Shown piece by piece: positions 26,701 through 39,885 of a stretch of DNA of 64,000 bases. The stretch lies in NCBI GenBank assembly GCA_903813345.2, contig CAIIXF020000003.1, positions 6,409,815-6,473,814 of the forward strand, read 5' to 3'. The DNA comes from Owenia fusiformis (Eukaryota; Annelida; Polychaeta; Sabellida; Oweniidae). Under the pieces are notes generated by a model, which was not told where the DNA came from, did no database searches, and was given only the letters and a program-made list of their open reading frames with translations. Both the position numbers and the translations under genes were made by a program. Numbering within the stretch: position 1 is the first letter of the stretch; each line of letters starts with the position of its first letter.

Positions 26701-28467
26701 CTATGAGAAAAATCCATCACTAAGCAGAAAATATACCAGGAAAATCTCCAAGAATTTACAGGGAGCAATTAAGATGTGCATACCTATTGGCCATTATCCT
26801 TTTCCTGTTATACATCATTGTAATACATCATTTCAGACAATATCTCTATAGCATTATGCATATAACTTACAGAATATTCCAAAATCTGAATCTCATACTT
26901 TTTCATATTTCCTCATACATTTATTCCTTGAGTATACCTCAATTATTGCACTATATTTTCACTTCAACAATGTTATGGAGTTATTATATTCTCAGGCCAT
27001 TGTTCATCATTTATCAGGCTACAGTTAGCATGAGTTCTCCCATCAATGACCTCATTATCAGCATTCAGAGAACCACACGTCAATAAGTAAAAATAAAAAT
27101 ATGGCATTAAACTTATCTCTTACATTTATTATATTATTCTAAGAAAAATGTATCATTCAAATTACTGGAGATTTGCTCCATTGATCAAAGAACTAAAATA
27201 AATACTAAGGCAAAATGAATGAAAATAAAATGGCTTTTGAAACAATCAACTCAAATATGATATTGGTACATCTACACATCTTCTTTCACATTTCATTCAT
27301 ACTTTGACAGTTTTTCACACCAGAAAGTTAATTCTGTAGCATTGTATCAGCTCTCAAGGCCCTCTGCCATTTCTGCCTTTAGAATTTAACATTACATTAT
27401 ATAAACATATGGGGAGGGGGTCAAAAGGGTTTTAAAGCATATATATTCTTACACTTTTCAGACTTTCACTTAATGTTTATTTAGAGTAGGAGTAAGAAAG
27501 ATTTTCATTAAAATTATTGTTGAACTTTATATAATTAAATCTTGTACATGTACTTGAATCATTAATTAAATATCTTATATTTAGAGAGGATTTCAAATCA
27601 ACTTTTTAATATTTCAACTTATTTTACAAGTCTAATTATAAGTTCAAACAAGTTGAAAAGGTTTCATATATTCATAAACTTGATTCTCATATGGAATATT
27701 CTCAGTGTCTATATTAATATGATGGCATTCAGGTATTCAACTCAAAAGTTCATAAAAAGTTAAATGTCATCCAAACATATGATACTCTGCTATCTTTGTT
27801 TGAGTTCTGCCAATTCTTCATTACAAATGAAATCTAAACCTCGGCATTATCAGATCACCCTGGCAAATGAAAGATCAAATTCTTCTGAATTTCTATGGAG
27901 CAAAGATATCGAATAAATTAAATTATAATTAAGGTGGTCTATTTACCCAAATGTTCAAAAATAAAAGAGCGCATCTCTTCATTTTGTTTGATTATTTTCA
28001 TAAAAAAACAAAAATTGCTTTCACAGAATAAAACTATTTGTAAGGGATCTTATTTACATTTCGTTGAATATTAGCTCATTGAAGCGCTAAAAACAGACAT
28101 GGAATCGAAACCTGGGACCTCGGATTTTATTGACACTTCGTTGATTTATTTTACAATTTGCAAGTTCTGAAATTATTATGCTAAAAATCAATACGGGACT
28201 ATGTTCTATGACATGCATACAATTCAGAATTGATTTTTCAACAATTCTGCCATTTAGAGAATTTAGCATTTTGAAAAATGAGATTTCAATGAGCAATAGC
28301 AAGATAAAAATCCTAAAAAATGTCTACTGTTCATCTTTCATTATAATTAAATATTTAACCTCCACTCCAACATTAAGACTAAATCAGAAAATGTTGGGTT
28401 ACTTGATGATCCAATTTGTGTAAAGTTTCTTTTTAAGTGACCCTTGGTCAGATTTGACTATGACTAC
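20779..28467. other. AT-rich DNA with scattered repeat relics, no supported gene
   Basis: It contains fragments of the TTTCTCTCTAAAATTTGAAT family (22.35, 22.96, 23.15 and 25.5 kb) and the G-rich relic at 23380. Short ORFs, including a hydrophobic one at 26787-27086, look like chance in AT-rich sequence. Confidence 0.5.
23380..23530. repeat. G-rich relic of the GTAGCCAG-type family
   Basis: AACCAGCTTTTGCAAAGGGG opens G-runs of 18 bases broken once, and GGCTGGAGAGGAGG closes with another run. The order resembles 28468-28655, but no clean ends remain. Confidence 0.35.
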
Positions 28468-28655
28468 CAGGCATGTAGCCAGCTTTTGCCAAGGGGGTTC
28501 ACTTTCAGAAAAATTCTAGTGGGGTTCACTTAGATGTTGACCCAAAATCACATGAATATGCTCAGATTTGTGTTAAAACTGCATGATTTTGAAAAAATTG
28601 TTGGCCAGGGAGTGGTTCACCCCAACCCGTCAACACCCCACTGGCTATGGGCCTG
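28468..28655. mobile_element. GTAGCCAG-ended MITE, copy 1
   Basis: It begins CAGGCATGTAGCCAG and ends CTGGCTATGGGCCTG, inverse copies with two differences, 188 bases in all. It contains GGGGTTCACTT blocks shared with the copy at 30997. A clear target duplication is not seen. The 20-bp minisatellite starts six bases later. Confidence 0.65.
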
Positions 28656-28660
28656 CCTAC

Positions 28661-29020
28661 CCACCTGATAGTAATCATACTCACCTGATAACATTCTTAC
28701 TCACCTGTTAGTATTCCTACCTACCTGATAGTATTCATACTTACCTGTTAGTATTCCTACTTACCTGATAGCATTCCTACCTACCTGATAGTATTCATAC
28801 TTACCTGAAAGTATTCATACTCACCTGATAGCATTCCTACTCACCTGTTAGTATTTCTACTCACCTGATAGCATTCTTACTCACCTGATGGTGTTCTTTT
28901 TTATTTGATAGAATACTTATTCACCTAATAGTATTCTTACTAACTTGAACATATTTTTACACACCAGATAGTATTCTTACTCGGCTGAGAGTATTGTTAC
29001 ACACCAGAAAGTACACATAC
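28661..29020. repeat. 20-bp minisatellite, 18 units
   Basis: The consensus is close to TCACCTGATAGTATTCTTAC. The array is 360 bases with no insertion or deletion, hence exactly 18 units, and divergence rises toward the right. It begins next to the MITE at 28468-28655. Confidence 0.92.
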
Positions 29021-29646
29021 TCACACAATGCCTGAAGACCATGTAGTCAAGTCTTTATCCATACAGGTGAATTAACGAGCAACAGCAACCAGGTATACTG
29101 TTTGTTTAAAGCACAGCTGATTCTCCTTGCTAGACTTATTACCAATGTTATATGCTCATTCTACAATTCCACGCAATTGCTCTTTTAAAATAGAAACAAC
29201 TTGTGACTGTTTTTCAGGCTTACATGAAGTATAATGTCAAATACAGTTTATTCTTAATTAATGGAAACCTAATTCTATCACTTACTTTATTTTGCATTTT
29301 AAGGCTATTATGAAGTTTTCTCTCCAATATTCCTCCCTTAGATAGCTATTCAATTTAATTCAATGCTAGTTTTTCATTTTGCATGAAAACAGTAGAAAAT
29401 AAGGCTTCTGGGGTGAGAGAAAATACATGAAATTTGAAATTTCAAGAGAAAATGGGAGAAACAGTAAAGTCCTTCCTCACTATATAGTAATTCCAGAACC
29501 TGGCAACTAATACATGGATACAACACAATAAATAAAGCAATTAAATGTGTGTCATTATTACTTCTAGAGATGACTTTTATGAAGTATAATAAGTAAATAC
29601 AATACCAGATCTCATTTAGAGAAGTATCATTGAATTGATATGTATA

Positions 29647-30896
29647 CAGTGGCGTAGCCAGGATTTGTCAGGGGGGGGTTCTAATATATTCTGCCAAATT
29701 TGCCAAATGTGCTTAAATTTTGCCAAATTTGCTTAAGTTTTGCCAAATTTGCTTAAATTTTGCCAAATTTGCTTAAATTTTGCCAAATTTGCTTAACTTT
29801 TGTCAAATTTGTTCCAATTTTACCAAATTTGCTTAAAATCTTGCCAAATTTGCTTAAATTTTGCCAAATTTGATGAGATTTTACCAAATTTGCTTAAATC
29901 TTGCCAAATTTGCTTAAATCTTGCCAAATTTGCTGAAATTCTGCCAAATTTGCTGTATGTTTGCCAATTTACCTCAATTTTGCCAAATTTGCTTAAATTT
30001 TGCAAAGTTTTCTTAATTTTGGTCTAATTTAATTAATTTTTGACAAGTTTCTAAAATTTTACCTAAATTTTGCCAATTTTACTTAAATGCCAAATTTTCT
30101 CAAGTTTACTTAAATCTCAAACAATTGCAAAAGCAAAAAATAGGTAAAATATCCCAAGACCAAGTTCATTTATTTGGGCAGATTTTTTTAAATTTAGACC
30201 CAACATACCACAAATTCACAGAAACTAGCAGACATAGAACCCCCTCCCCCCAATTTTCAATCGCTTGTACAACGAGCTTTATAAATAAATAGGAGCCAAA
30301 AATCAGTAAACAACTCTGTGTGAGTGATCTTTATACTTGCTCTCTGATCTAACTACAGCATGAAAAAATAAGAACGTTGTAAGTCAGAATTTTCTAGCGT
30401 TCACAATTTTGGTGCATCACGGCCCAGTGTCACTAAACATTCACATGTTCAAAATTCTCTGCTGATTTAATCAAAAATTAGACCATTTTGACGTTATGTA
30501 CAACAATCAGATAATTTCAACTTGGTAGGTATGCTTTATTTGTGCATTTGAATTCATTTTGAAGATATTACTTCAGTATTTCAGGCCTAAAGTGCAATAG
30601 GAGCATACCTATTATCGCCCATTATTGATTAAGCTTAGAAGTTTTTTGTTTTTCTGTTTTTTTTAAATCTTTTTTACTCAAAATGAAGCTATAAATCTCA
30701 CATATTTCCATCTGGACATATAACTCAATTGTCTTTGGGTAATCAAAAACGATAAATTATTGAAAGACTGCAAAAATTTTACTCAAAGTTTGGAGGTTTG
30801 CATAATTGCCAGAAAGGGTGGGTTCGAATTTTTTTCGGCAAGATTTGGGGGGGGGGTTCGCACGAGCCCTACGAACCCCCTCTCCCTACGGCCCTG
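29647..30896. mobile_element. GTAGCCAGG-ended element with internal minisatellite
   Basis: It begins CAGTGGCGTAGCCAGG and ends CCCTACGGCCCTG; GTATA lies directly outside both ends (29642-29646 and 30897-30901). The interior holds the TTTGCCAAATTTGC minisatellite, AT-rich sequence and G-runs. It may be one element expanded by the repeat, or two nested relics. Confidence 0.5.
29691..30110. repeat. 20-bp minisatellite, TTTGCCAAATTTGCTTAAAT
   Basis: About twenty units follow one another with substitutions and single-base indels and decay after 30000. Open frames on both strands (29800-30027 and 29820-30005) reflect the repeat, not genes. Confidence 0.9.
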
Positions 30897-30996
30897 GTAT
30901 ACTACATACTCAAACACCTTTGTATACTAAATACACATACATTTTATTGTAAATCTAGCATCTCTGTAGAGGAAGCTGCTATATTATTAGTCAAAC

Positions 30997-31205
30997 CGGC
31001 CCGTAGCCAGGGGGGGGGGGGGGTTCGATGGGTTCGAGCGAACTCCCCCTAGGCAAAAAATATTTCAAAATCATGCAGTTTTCACCATTCTGAGCCCTTT
31101 TTTGTTATTTTGGCCATTTTTGGACCAAAATTGTCACAAGTGAACCCCCTCCCTAAATTTTTCAAAAAGTGAACCCCCCTTTGGCAAATCCTGGCTACGG
31201 GCCTG
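30997..31205. mobile_element. GTAGCCAGG-ended MITE, copy 2
   Basis: The left end CGGCCCGTAGCCAGG and right end CCTGGCTACGGGCCTG are inverse copies. GTCAAAC (30990-30996) and GTCGAAC (31206-31212) flank it, a likely 7-8 base target duplication with one change, which fits hAT elements. The interior has a G-run and AAGTGAACCCCC blocks. Confidence 0.68.
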
Positions 31206-31274
31206 GTCGAACATCATTGTTCTTAAAGCACCCTTATGAGGCAGCATTCAATCAAGCATTCATTTTCAGTCAAA

Positions 31275-32115
31275 CTGTTATTTAAGCAACACTGTTATGC
31301 AAGCACTGGTATTCAAACAATATGATTATTCAAACAACATTGTCATCCAAGCAAGCAACACTGCTATTCAAGCAACACTGCTATTCAAACAAAACTGTTA
31401 TTCAAACAACACTTTATTCAAGCAACATTGCTATTCAAACAACACTTTATTCAAGCAACATTGTTATTCAAACAACACTTTATTCAAGCAACCTTGTTAT
31501 TCAAACAACACTTTATTCAAGCAACCTTGTTATTCAAACAACACTTTATTCAAGCAACCTTGTTATTCAAACATAACTGTTATTCGAGCAACACTTTATT
31601 CAAACAAAATTGTTATTCAAACACTTTATTCAAGCAACTTTGTTATTCAAACAACACTTTATTCAAGCAACATTGTTATTCAAACAGCACTTTATTCAAG
31701 CAACCTTGTTATTCAAACATAACTGTTATTCAAGCAACACTGCTATTCAAACATAACTGTTATTCAAGCAACATTGTTATTCAAACAACACTTTATTCAA
31801 GCAACCTTGTTATTCAAACATAACTGTTATTCAAGCAACACTGCTATTCAAACATAACTGTTATTCAAGCAACATTGTTATTCAAACAACACTTTATTCA
31901 AGCAACACTGCTATTCAAACATTACTGTTATTCAAGCAACACTGCTATTCAAGTATCCTTATAAGGCAACATTCAGTTTAAACTTTCATTTTTCAGTCAA
32001 ACACAGTAATTCAACCCTGAATTCAAATTTTCCTGTTATTCAAGCAACATTGATATCCAAGCAACACTTATTCAAGCAATACTTTTATTCAAACAACACT
32101 GTTATACAAACACTT
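31275..32115. repeat. 16/17-bp minisatellite with 33-bp higher-order unit
   Basis: The basic unit is close to TTATTCAAGCAACACTG. In 31400-31800 two variants alternate (ATTCAAACAACACTTT and ATTCAAGCAACCTTGTT), giving a 33-base compound period. All forward frames stay open because the unit lacks stops; the ORFs of 84-141 codons are artefacts. Confidence 0.9.
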
Positions 32116-35100
32116 CTGTAAGTCATGTACATGTTTAAGGATTTCCACATATTGCTGGGAATGAAAGAAAGTAAGACGGAATGAATTTATGGAAGAATGC
32201 AGACTTTTTATAGCATTTAACAAATAAACTATAGAACTGCTTTAGAGTTCTAGAAACATTATATACCCTAAATATTGTAGAAAAATTAGTTTGTCTGCAA
32301 AGTGAACAAAATGAAAAAAAGAAACACAGAAAAATTTGCACTGAATAGAATTTATCAGCAAGTACTTTAATAACAGAGGCGACAGAAACGATAAAAGTCT
32401 TTTAAATGCCAAAGGTACAATCAGCATTTTTCATATTCTAGACTCTAAAGAAACAACGAAGCATGTTATTAATTTCACAAGCAGTGCTATTCAATAACTT
32501 ATCTCTATCAGATGGATTTTTAGTCTTTAGACATTTAGCTTAGAATATTGAGGACTCTAGCAGATCCGATGTCATTTGAAGAAAATATCGTTTTTCATTT
32601 TTCAAAGAGCTCATAGTTTTTATGTGATAGTGATTGAATTGATGAATAAGCACTTCAGAGTATATCACAGAAAAAATCTTACATTTTGAGTATTTGTGTA
32701 TTTAAACGTAGAGTTTTTTAAATTCTTTGAATTGTTTTTCTATCGAAGGCTCCAAGTAAAAACCCTTTCAAATAGAAAACTTAAGAGAAGTAGAAATAAT
32801 GAAGGCCCTCTTAATGAACTAATGAATATATAGTTTTTGATGCTGCTTATTATGACCCAAAAAGATTAACTGTCACTCATGTTTTTCTTTCGTATGAATT
32901 TAAAATTCTCTACTAAGTTCTTAAGCTTTACTTTGGCCATTTAAATCTGCCTCTTATCTGAACAACTCTCTTTTGTGTTCTCCCATTGACTCCCCTGTTA
33001 AAGAAAACCTTGAAATGTGAACACCTGCTTGGGTGATCCTGTTGGTGTTCGCATCAGACAGGTTTTACTGCATTTAGTTAAAACACTAAAATAAGACAGA
33101 ATCATATCATAAAGGACAAGGGAGTGGAAATTCTAGTCAACTTCACCTTTCAGAAATCTAGGTTATGAAGCATTTTGGTAAGCCACACCCTCTCCATCTC
33201 TATCCTTCTGGGATGCAACAGAGAGAGATGCTATGAGTATCAGAATGGTTATGAAGTATATTATCCCGTAAGTCTATAGCATCTGGAAAGCTATATATAT
33301 TTACATTGTTTTTATTTCAAATGAAAACTTTGTTATGCTAGGCTCAACTTTTAAGTTAACAAATCCAACAATTCAATCTAATTCAAAATAAATCCTCCAT
33401 AAAACACAAATATAAGTTTTTAATCTGGCTTTAGTTGTATAATATTTTCTTTATATCACTGCAACCTTGATGTAACAGCTTTGTGATATTCCAGTATTAT
33501 CTCAAATCTAAATCCTCTATTAAAGCTCAACACCATTTTAGCAGAGGATGTGACAAAATGTAAAATTAGCCCAAGCATTTATATGTAATAAGTTTCTCTG
33601 CTTATTTATATAAAATATGCCTACACTATTTTCTATACAACTAATAAATTGATATGCTATTTTTTAGGAACCACATTGGTCAGAATTTTATCCTCAAAAA
33701 TTCATTTTCCCCAAAAATTCTTAATTACTTTACGATTAATTATTTTTGCATTGGTTATGTTTAAACTCATTGTATGAGCCTGTAGACTTTCAAATCAAAA
33801 AATCAAATCTGTGAATATATTTACCTGATATTTACTGGGAGCATATTCATTCCATTCTCGAAGATGAAAACACCAAATACGAAGGTTCAGAGTCTATGGT
33901 TATTTCACACACGCAAACGAGCATCTAAAATTAAAACAATTTTTTAACATAAATTAGTTTTTATAAGCAATCATTGTGTTGGTTTTATATTCCATAGATA
34001 TCTGATACGATGCCACCTGACCCTTGCAGATGGAGTTCTTAACTACTGTTTTAATCAAGAAAAATAATGTGAAACAGTGTTTTTTTAAATCAAATATCAG
34101 ATATGGTCAACATATTCGTACAAATTACATCATATTTCATGGTTTTCTTCACTTATTTATAAAAATTCAAGAAGAAATGATTTTTATTTCTGTAAGGGTA
34201 TCACCAATATGATAGAATCAAAAACTAATCTCCTCTCAAACATGCTAGAATATTGACCAAAATTCAAGCCCTTACAAAACACCTAAAATTCTCTAATAAA
34301 ACATATAATTATAAGGGTCCCATTAAATTGCCCTGACTTGTGAAATCCCAGCATGAATTAAGAATAACAAGGTTTTAGTTTTAATATAAAAATTAAACTG
34401 TTTATACAAGAATGATTCATTTTTCTAAAAGGTATTTCAAATACATGGAATTCAAATGAATGTGAATGTTATCAGAACTAATATTTGTATATTTAGAACT
34501 CTTTGAACCTAGGAATTTGAAAACATTTAGAATTTTAGAATTCTGATTCAACTTTTAGAGTTATTGGAATGCATTCCATTGAAGGATCTTTGTAAATGAA
34601 CCAATTTTTTCGACGATGCATTTGAATAACATATGTATTTTGAGACATCAGTCAGAACACAGAGAAATCAAACAACTTGATTGTAAAAAACTGACCGAAT
34701 GTTCAACCAAACTTAAAACAAACAACTTGATTGTTCAACCAAAAAACTTTACATTTCAAAATAATTTTTTGCTGGAGCCAAAACAAAACAGTTTTAATGC
34801 AAGTAGAAAAAATCTTGATTTACATCATTAAATACTCAAAATTCAGTCAAAGTGATGTTATATTTGAAATCTAAATGTAAAAGTACATCTATAAATATGG
34901 TTCGGAAAAATTGTTTATCAACTTTGAAAATTAAATTTTTCTTGAAAATATAACTTCTAGTTCGGGGAGATTCCCCATAGACCCCATGTTATAAAATCAC
35001 AAAATGTTAAATATCTTTTCTTGTAACAATTTAATTCACAACTATTATAACTTTCTACTCGCAATGCTATCTGACCTAAATGGGCCACCTGGTGATGAAA

Positions 35101-35489
35101 CTGGTAACTACCTACTCGCATCTGAGTAATTCTTTAATCATTTCCAATTCTTTCATCATCATCATTTAGCCAATAAAAATCTTGTTATTATTTAAAAGCA
35201 TATTAAAGTATAAAAAAATTAAACAAGGCGTTAACATAAAAAATGTCACCACCAAGTTCTAATAACAAAAGTGTGACAATTGTTACAAATGCTGACTACA
35301 TAATAATTGTTACTTACATCTACATAGAGTGGATGGTGAATACTTTATAACAGGAATAAAGCCGAAAGCTGGTGTTCCATGCAAACCTAACAGAGAATAG
35401 TTAAGTTGGTTGATCATTCTAGTGAGTAGTGCCTCAGGACTGTGAGGTGAAAATAGTTGTAGGATAAGATAGGATAGGATATCAATCCA
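32116..35489. other. AT-rich DNA, nothing recognised except a GTGTTC relic
   Basis: A piece at 33010-33070 (GTGTTCGCATCAGACAGG) resembles the 9015 family. No gene is supported. Confidence 0.5.
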
Positions 35490-35690
35490 GATCTCACGGT
35501 GGATCTTCATTTGGATCTTCTGTTTGATCTTCAACAATCCAGATCTCATGGTGGATCTTCATTTGGATCTTCTGTTTGATCTTCAACAATCCAGATCTCA
35601 TGGTGGATCTTCATTTAGATCTTCTGTTTGATCTTCAACAATCCAGATCTCATGGTGGATCTTCATTTGGATCTTCTGTTTAATCTTCAT
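35490..35690. repeat. 52-bp tandem repeat, four units
   Basis: Units start GATCTCAYGGTGGATCTTCA at 35490, 35542, 35594 and 35646. Each is built of smaller GGATCTTC pieces. The last unit diverges after 35682. Confidence 0.9.
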
Positions 35691-35815
35691 CTGGAACCCT
35701 ACTTGGAGATCGAAATATTTCATTCTCCTGATGCTGGAAAATATAGACAAGGTGGAAAAAGTTAAAGGACTTCCTTTTTTGGTAATGTGTATATGTCATT
35801 ATCAAACAAGGCATA

Positions 35816-35910
35816 AACATGCAAAATGTCACCACCTGCCATTTATTACAGATGCTGAACACTGTCCACAAAACAGTTGGAGACTAACAATATGTTGCCA
35901 CTTTTGGACA
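35816..35910. repeat. Third copy of the TCACCAC dispersed repeat
   Basis: AACATGCAAAATGTCACCAC, then CCATTTATTACAGATGCTGA and CTAACAATATGTTGCCACTT, follow the same order as at 16706-16838. Confidence 0.6.
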
Positions 35911-38715
35911 TTAAATAGGGCGATAACTTGATAACCATTGACAGTCGCAACCCTTCCCATCAGTTGAGCTGAAATCAAAGAATATGTCTTAAAATATCAG
36001 AGCAGAATGTGAGGAGTGCTATCTAGTTTCAGAATGGAATTCTTGGCTAATTACACAATTTTGTTTGAAGAAATTCTACTTCACCTACATTCTCCATATT
36101 TTATCTAACAGCACAAATGAGATTCAAATTTCTTACAAAATTTATTAAAGAATTATTCAGCAATACTATCATCAAAGAAGTTATGATCTTCAGATCTATG
36201 ACTCTGTTAAATTACTGAATCACTTATATTCTAGTTTGGTTTTTATGCAATGAGATATCATACAAGAAAGAACATTTTTTCTAGATTTTTGTTGTTTAAA
36301 CATGTAAAGAATGGAATTGTGAGAAAGCAGAGGAATTCACAAATTGGAAATATAGCCATCATGATATGATAACAATTATAAATGAGAAAACGAGTCAGTC
36401 CTTCAAAATTTCAGAGTTTAATTTTGAGAAATTATGTGTAAAAAATGCATGTACAGAAAACCTTAAAGTCCCCATGTAAGATTTGAAAATATATTTTTAT
36501 TGTGCATTTACTATTTGTTATGACTTAAAAACTTATTTATGGAACTCTTCCATAAGTGGAACACTTTTCAAAGTCCCGCTACCAATTCATTAACTTAATT
36601 CTAAAAAAAACTTCTGTGAAGGAAACACCTCCGAAGTGGAACAATAATGCACCAACTGTGTTCCACTTATATAGGTTTTAATGTACTATACATATGTACA
36701 TGATTTACTTGACAATCTGGAATTGTTATAAACTGACATCCTTCTGCTTGTGAACTCATCTAAAATTCTTTATTTACTTTTAATTCAGTGTAAGTTTAAT
36801 TCTCTCATTCATAAGGCTATCTTTAAAATCAACACTAGTAAAAGCGCAACTATCAAAACCAACAATGATAACATAGATGATAAAGACATAATCCTTTAAA
36901 ATGACCATATAGATATGGGTCTTTGCCAGCTATGCTTTACTCTTTATAAAAAAGATTTGGAAAGTAAAAGAGACTAATCACATATCAAAGAAATAAGTCC
37001 AAATTTTGGCATATGTGTCAAATTTTGGTTTGTTCGTTTTTTCTTGTGTGTTTGAATGTTTTGTCAAACAATAATGAAATTTTTGGGGTCAAGATGGCAG
37101 GATTATTATATTAAAAAAATAAAAATAATGTAATATAATACGATTATGAACAAACCCTTATTGATTTGTTCTATGCATTAAATAAATTGATACAAATGAA
37201 GAATGCGAATAAATGTGTGCCATGTTTCCCTTCTATGAATCCATAAATATGGAGAATTCTCATATTTGAATATTTTGTCTCATAACATCATTTTAAATCT
37301 GGTGTTTCTTCACTAAACATTTAATCATTGAACGAGACATAAGTAGGAAAGGAAATATCACATCAATATTCGCTCCAATGCTTCTCAAATGTTTCCTTTT
37401 CAAAGAATTAGGATGTTATTTTTAGTAATCGTAAGTTTAATTTTATCCGACAAATGACACTCTTCAATTGATAACTTTAATCCTGGTAGACAAATATTTG
37501 AAATTTATGGGAGCAGAATTCTCAAATAATATTATTTGTATGTTTAGTCCGGAAGAGACTTCTCTCAAAACCTGAGGGGTTATGTCATTGTTCAAAATTT
37601 GATATCTCTAAATAAAATAATGTAAATATTAATGTGTAAATCCCTATAGATTAATACCAACCCGGCCAACCCAATTTTATCTTTTCAATATTTAGAATTT
37701 AAAAAAAATCATTTTCTCAAAAGTATTCATGAACAAATTACTAGTTTTGCATTATATATCTTTGTGCTGACCCCTTATAATACTGACATTCATAAAGTAC
37801 ATCTCAAGATAATGAATTATTTCTACTTAATATATAAATTGTATTATTATTGCAAACCCAGACTGCAGGATGTACATGTCTCTTTTAAAGTAACTATTTT
37901 GCAGTAAGTGACATTTCATAGTATCATAACAGGTAACATTATCCCAAATCATAACATGTTTTTATTAAATAAGTATTTCTCTCTAATCCCTGATTGTAAT
38001 CCATGGTTCTATACATTGGTAGTAATGCTAGAATGATTCCAATAGGCTCTTGAGTAAGGCATGCCCATGGCATATCAAGTACACCCAAGTGTATATGGCA
38101 TATGCTAAATCCTATAATATATGTCAATACTCTGTGGAAAAGAGGTACTTTACTATAGATCAGCTCATTGGTCAGTGTTAGGGTCCACTTAAATTAAGTC
38201 ATTGATATTGAGCTGCCTTAGATCTTATGTGTCAGTTGTATTGTTGATGCCAGTATCCTCCTTTTCATTTTAATAAGCAGGATGGAGAGGCGGGAGAGGG
38301 GGGGAAATGATGGAATTTGTTTCTTTTGAAAACTCTGGTGAGAATATTCTGACTCCAAAAGCATTTCTCTCTGTTGCATCATAGATGTGTAGATGAACAG
38401 AGATGGAGAAGCAATGGCTTTCTATATTCCAAAATGTTGTCAGAAGGAATTTTCAAAATATTTTCTGCCCTCTGCCTGTCAATTTCCAGCCTGACCTTTG
38501 TTGTAATCACTTCATATTAAAAAAAGGCATCTGTACCTAAAATTTGTAACAACCTGTAATACGACCATGCATTAACAACAAAATGATTCTTCTAAGAAAG
38601 AAGGCTTTTAAAAAATTGTCCACCTACTTAATAGTATGACATGTGAAAATTATAAGGGGTGCATGCATATCTTCTAATTTCCAAAAGGCAATCAATTCAC
38701 TGACCATGTAAATAT
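35911..38715. other. AT-rich DNA, nothing recognised except a diverged repeat piece
   Basis: At 36545-36680, GTGGAACA and AGGTTTTAATGTA recall the GTGTTCAC family in a different sub-type. No ORF above 62 codons. Confidence 0.5.
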
Positions 38716-38900
38716 AGGATGATCATAAAGTTCTGAGAATTTGTCTGTCATTTTATTATTTTTAAACCAATTTACTTGAAATTTTCAGGGTTATGGGAAA
38801 TGTAATTATGAATGGCTTAAATAGGTGTCATTGTGATATTGTGTCATATGACAATAATTATTGTTACAATAGCAACATGACAAATGTCACTGCGGGTCAA
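38716..38900 (+). mobile_element. Single-ended fragment like the mariner TIR at 17401
   Basis: AGGATGATCATAAAGTTCTG, then ATTTTTAAACCAATT and GAAATTTTCAGGGTTATGGG, runs parallel to the outer arm of the element at 17401-18424. No partner end was found. The + strand ORF at 38793-39152 over it shows no recognisable domain. Confidence 0.4.
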
Positions 38901-39490
38901 ACAAAATTAAGACACACTTTTATTTTATTTGAACCAAAGAGATGGTACCATCTATATTGTTATGTAAAAGTGTACTTTGCTTTTTTCTTATCACTCATCC
39001 GACTCGTTGAGTCACAATCACAACTTAAAAAGTACAGGGAATCTAAAGCACCAGTCCAAAGAGATAGACATCAAATCTCAACAAAGGAGTGCTTCATCAT
39101 AGGTAAGATTTCTATGAAAAGCCATCAGAAATACATCGGTACATGTAGTTGAAAACATTAAAACATGCCAACATTGAATAAAATCAGGATACTTGTTGCT
39201 TACATCATCACCTGGGAAGACAGCTTTTAGCGATCTTTTAGTCAGAAATCATTTGCTGATTGTCAGAAGGGGATATGTATTTATCTGACATCTATATTAC
39301 AATGATTAACTTTGCAAAGCATACCTGTACATGATAATAGTCAATAACGTCATTTCAAATGGCAATATAGTGAAATGTTGGACCAACGGTCAGTAGACAG
39401 GATATTCCCGACTCCCGAGAGTAGAAAATTTTTACACTGTTTCCCGAAAATGTGGCAGTCACTATTAATTTTATTATATACACCATATGT

Positions 39491-39772
39491 CAGGGGCGGA
39501 TCTGGGAAGCAACAAGGGGGGGCCCAAATTTCAGGTCAAAGAAAAACTTTTTGGGCCCGTAAAACCCAAAAGTAGGCCAACATTTTGACACTTTAAGGCC
39601 CATTTTCTTCAAAACTTGCCTGAAATTAAAAAAATAAGGCCTTACAAGGCCCAGTAATGACCAAAAAAGGCCTACTTTTTGGGGCCTTAAGGCCTTTATT
39701 GGTCTAAAAATATTTTTGGGACCAACTTTTTTTTTCTGGGCCCACCTAAGGGTCCCCAGGCCCCCGCCAGTG
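39491..39772. mobile_element. Short GC-rich-ended TIR element (CAGGGGCGGATC type)
   Basis: It starts CAGGGGCGGATCTGGG and ends CCCCAGGCCCCCGCCAGTG, which are imperfect inverse copies. TATGT flanks both sides (39486-39490 and 39773-39777), a 5-bp candidate duplication. The interior is rich in GGCC blocks (AAGGCC recurs). The ends resemble widespread hAT-like MITEs of animals; a 5-bp duplication would fit a hAT5-type source. Confidence 0.6.
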
Positions 39773-39885
39773 TATGTACTCGGTTAACAAAAACAAAATG
39801 AGAAGTCTTCATTTTAACATTAATGTTTACAGATTCTTATTGGCATTTAAAGGCATTTTGCCTTTCAACTCCTGTAATCTCATCT

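Noticed and set aside
26787-27086. Hydrophobic 99-codon ORF that could be read as a membrane protein
   Set aside because: AT-rich codons give Ile/Leu/Tyr/Phe by chance; no splice or promoter support.
28087-28130. tRNA-like T-arm (TTTCGATTCC on the minus strand)
   Set aside because: Neighbouring sequence does not form acceptor, D and anticodon stems.
28661-29020. Regular repeats reminiscent of a CRISPR array
   Set aside because: Units are contiguous with no spacers; this is a minisatellite in a eukaryotic genome.
29800-30027. ORFs on both strands with a regular Leu/Asn-rich pattern
   Set aside because: Product of the 20-bp tandem repeat; no start context and no gene structure.
31297-31823. 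Three overlapping + strand ORFs of 84-141 codons
   Set aside because: They are the three frames of a stop-free minisatellite.
38793-39152. 119-codon + strand ORF
   Set aside because: Overlaps a mariner-end-like fragment; the protein shows no transposase or other motif.
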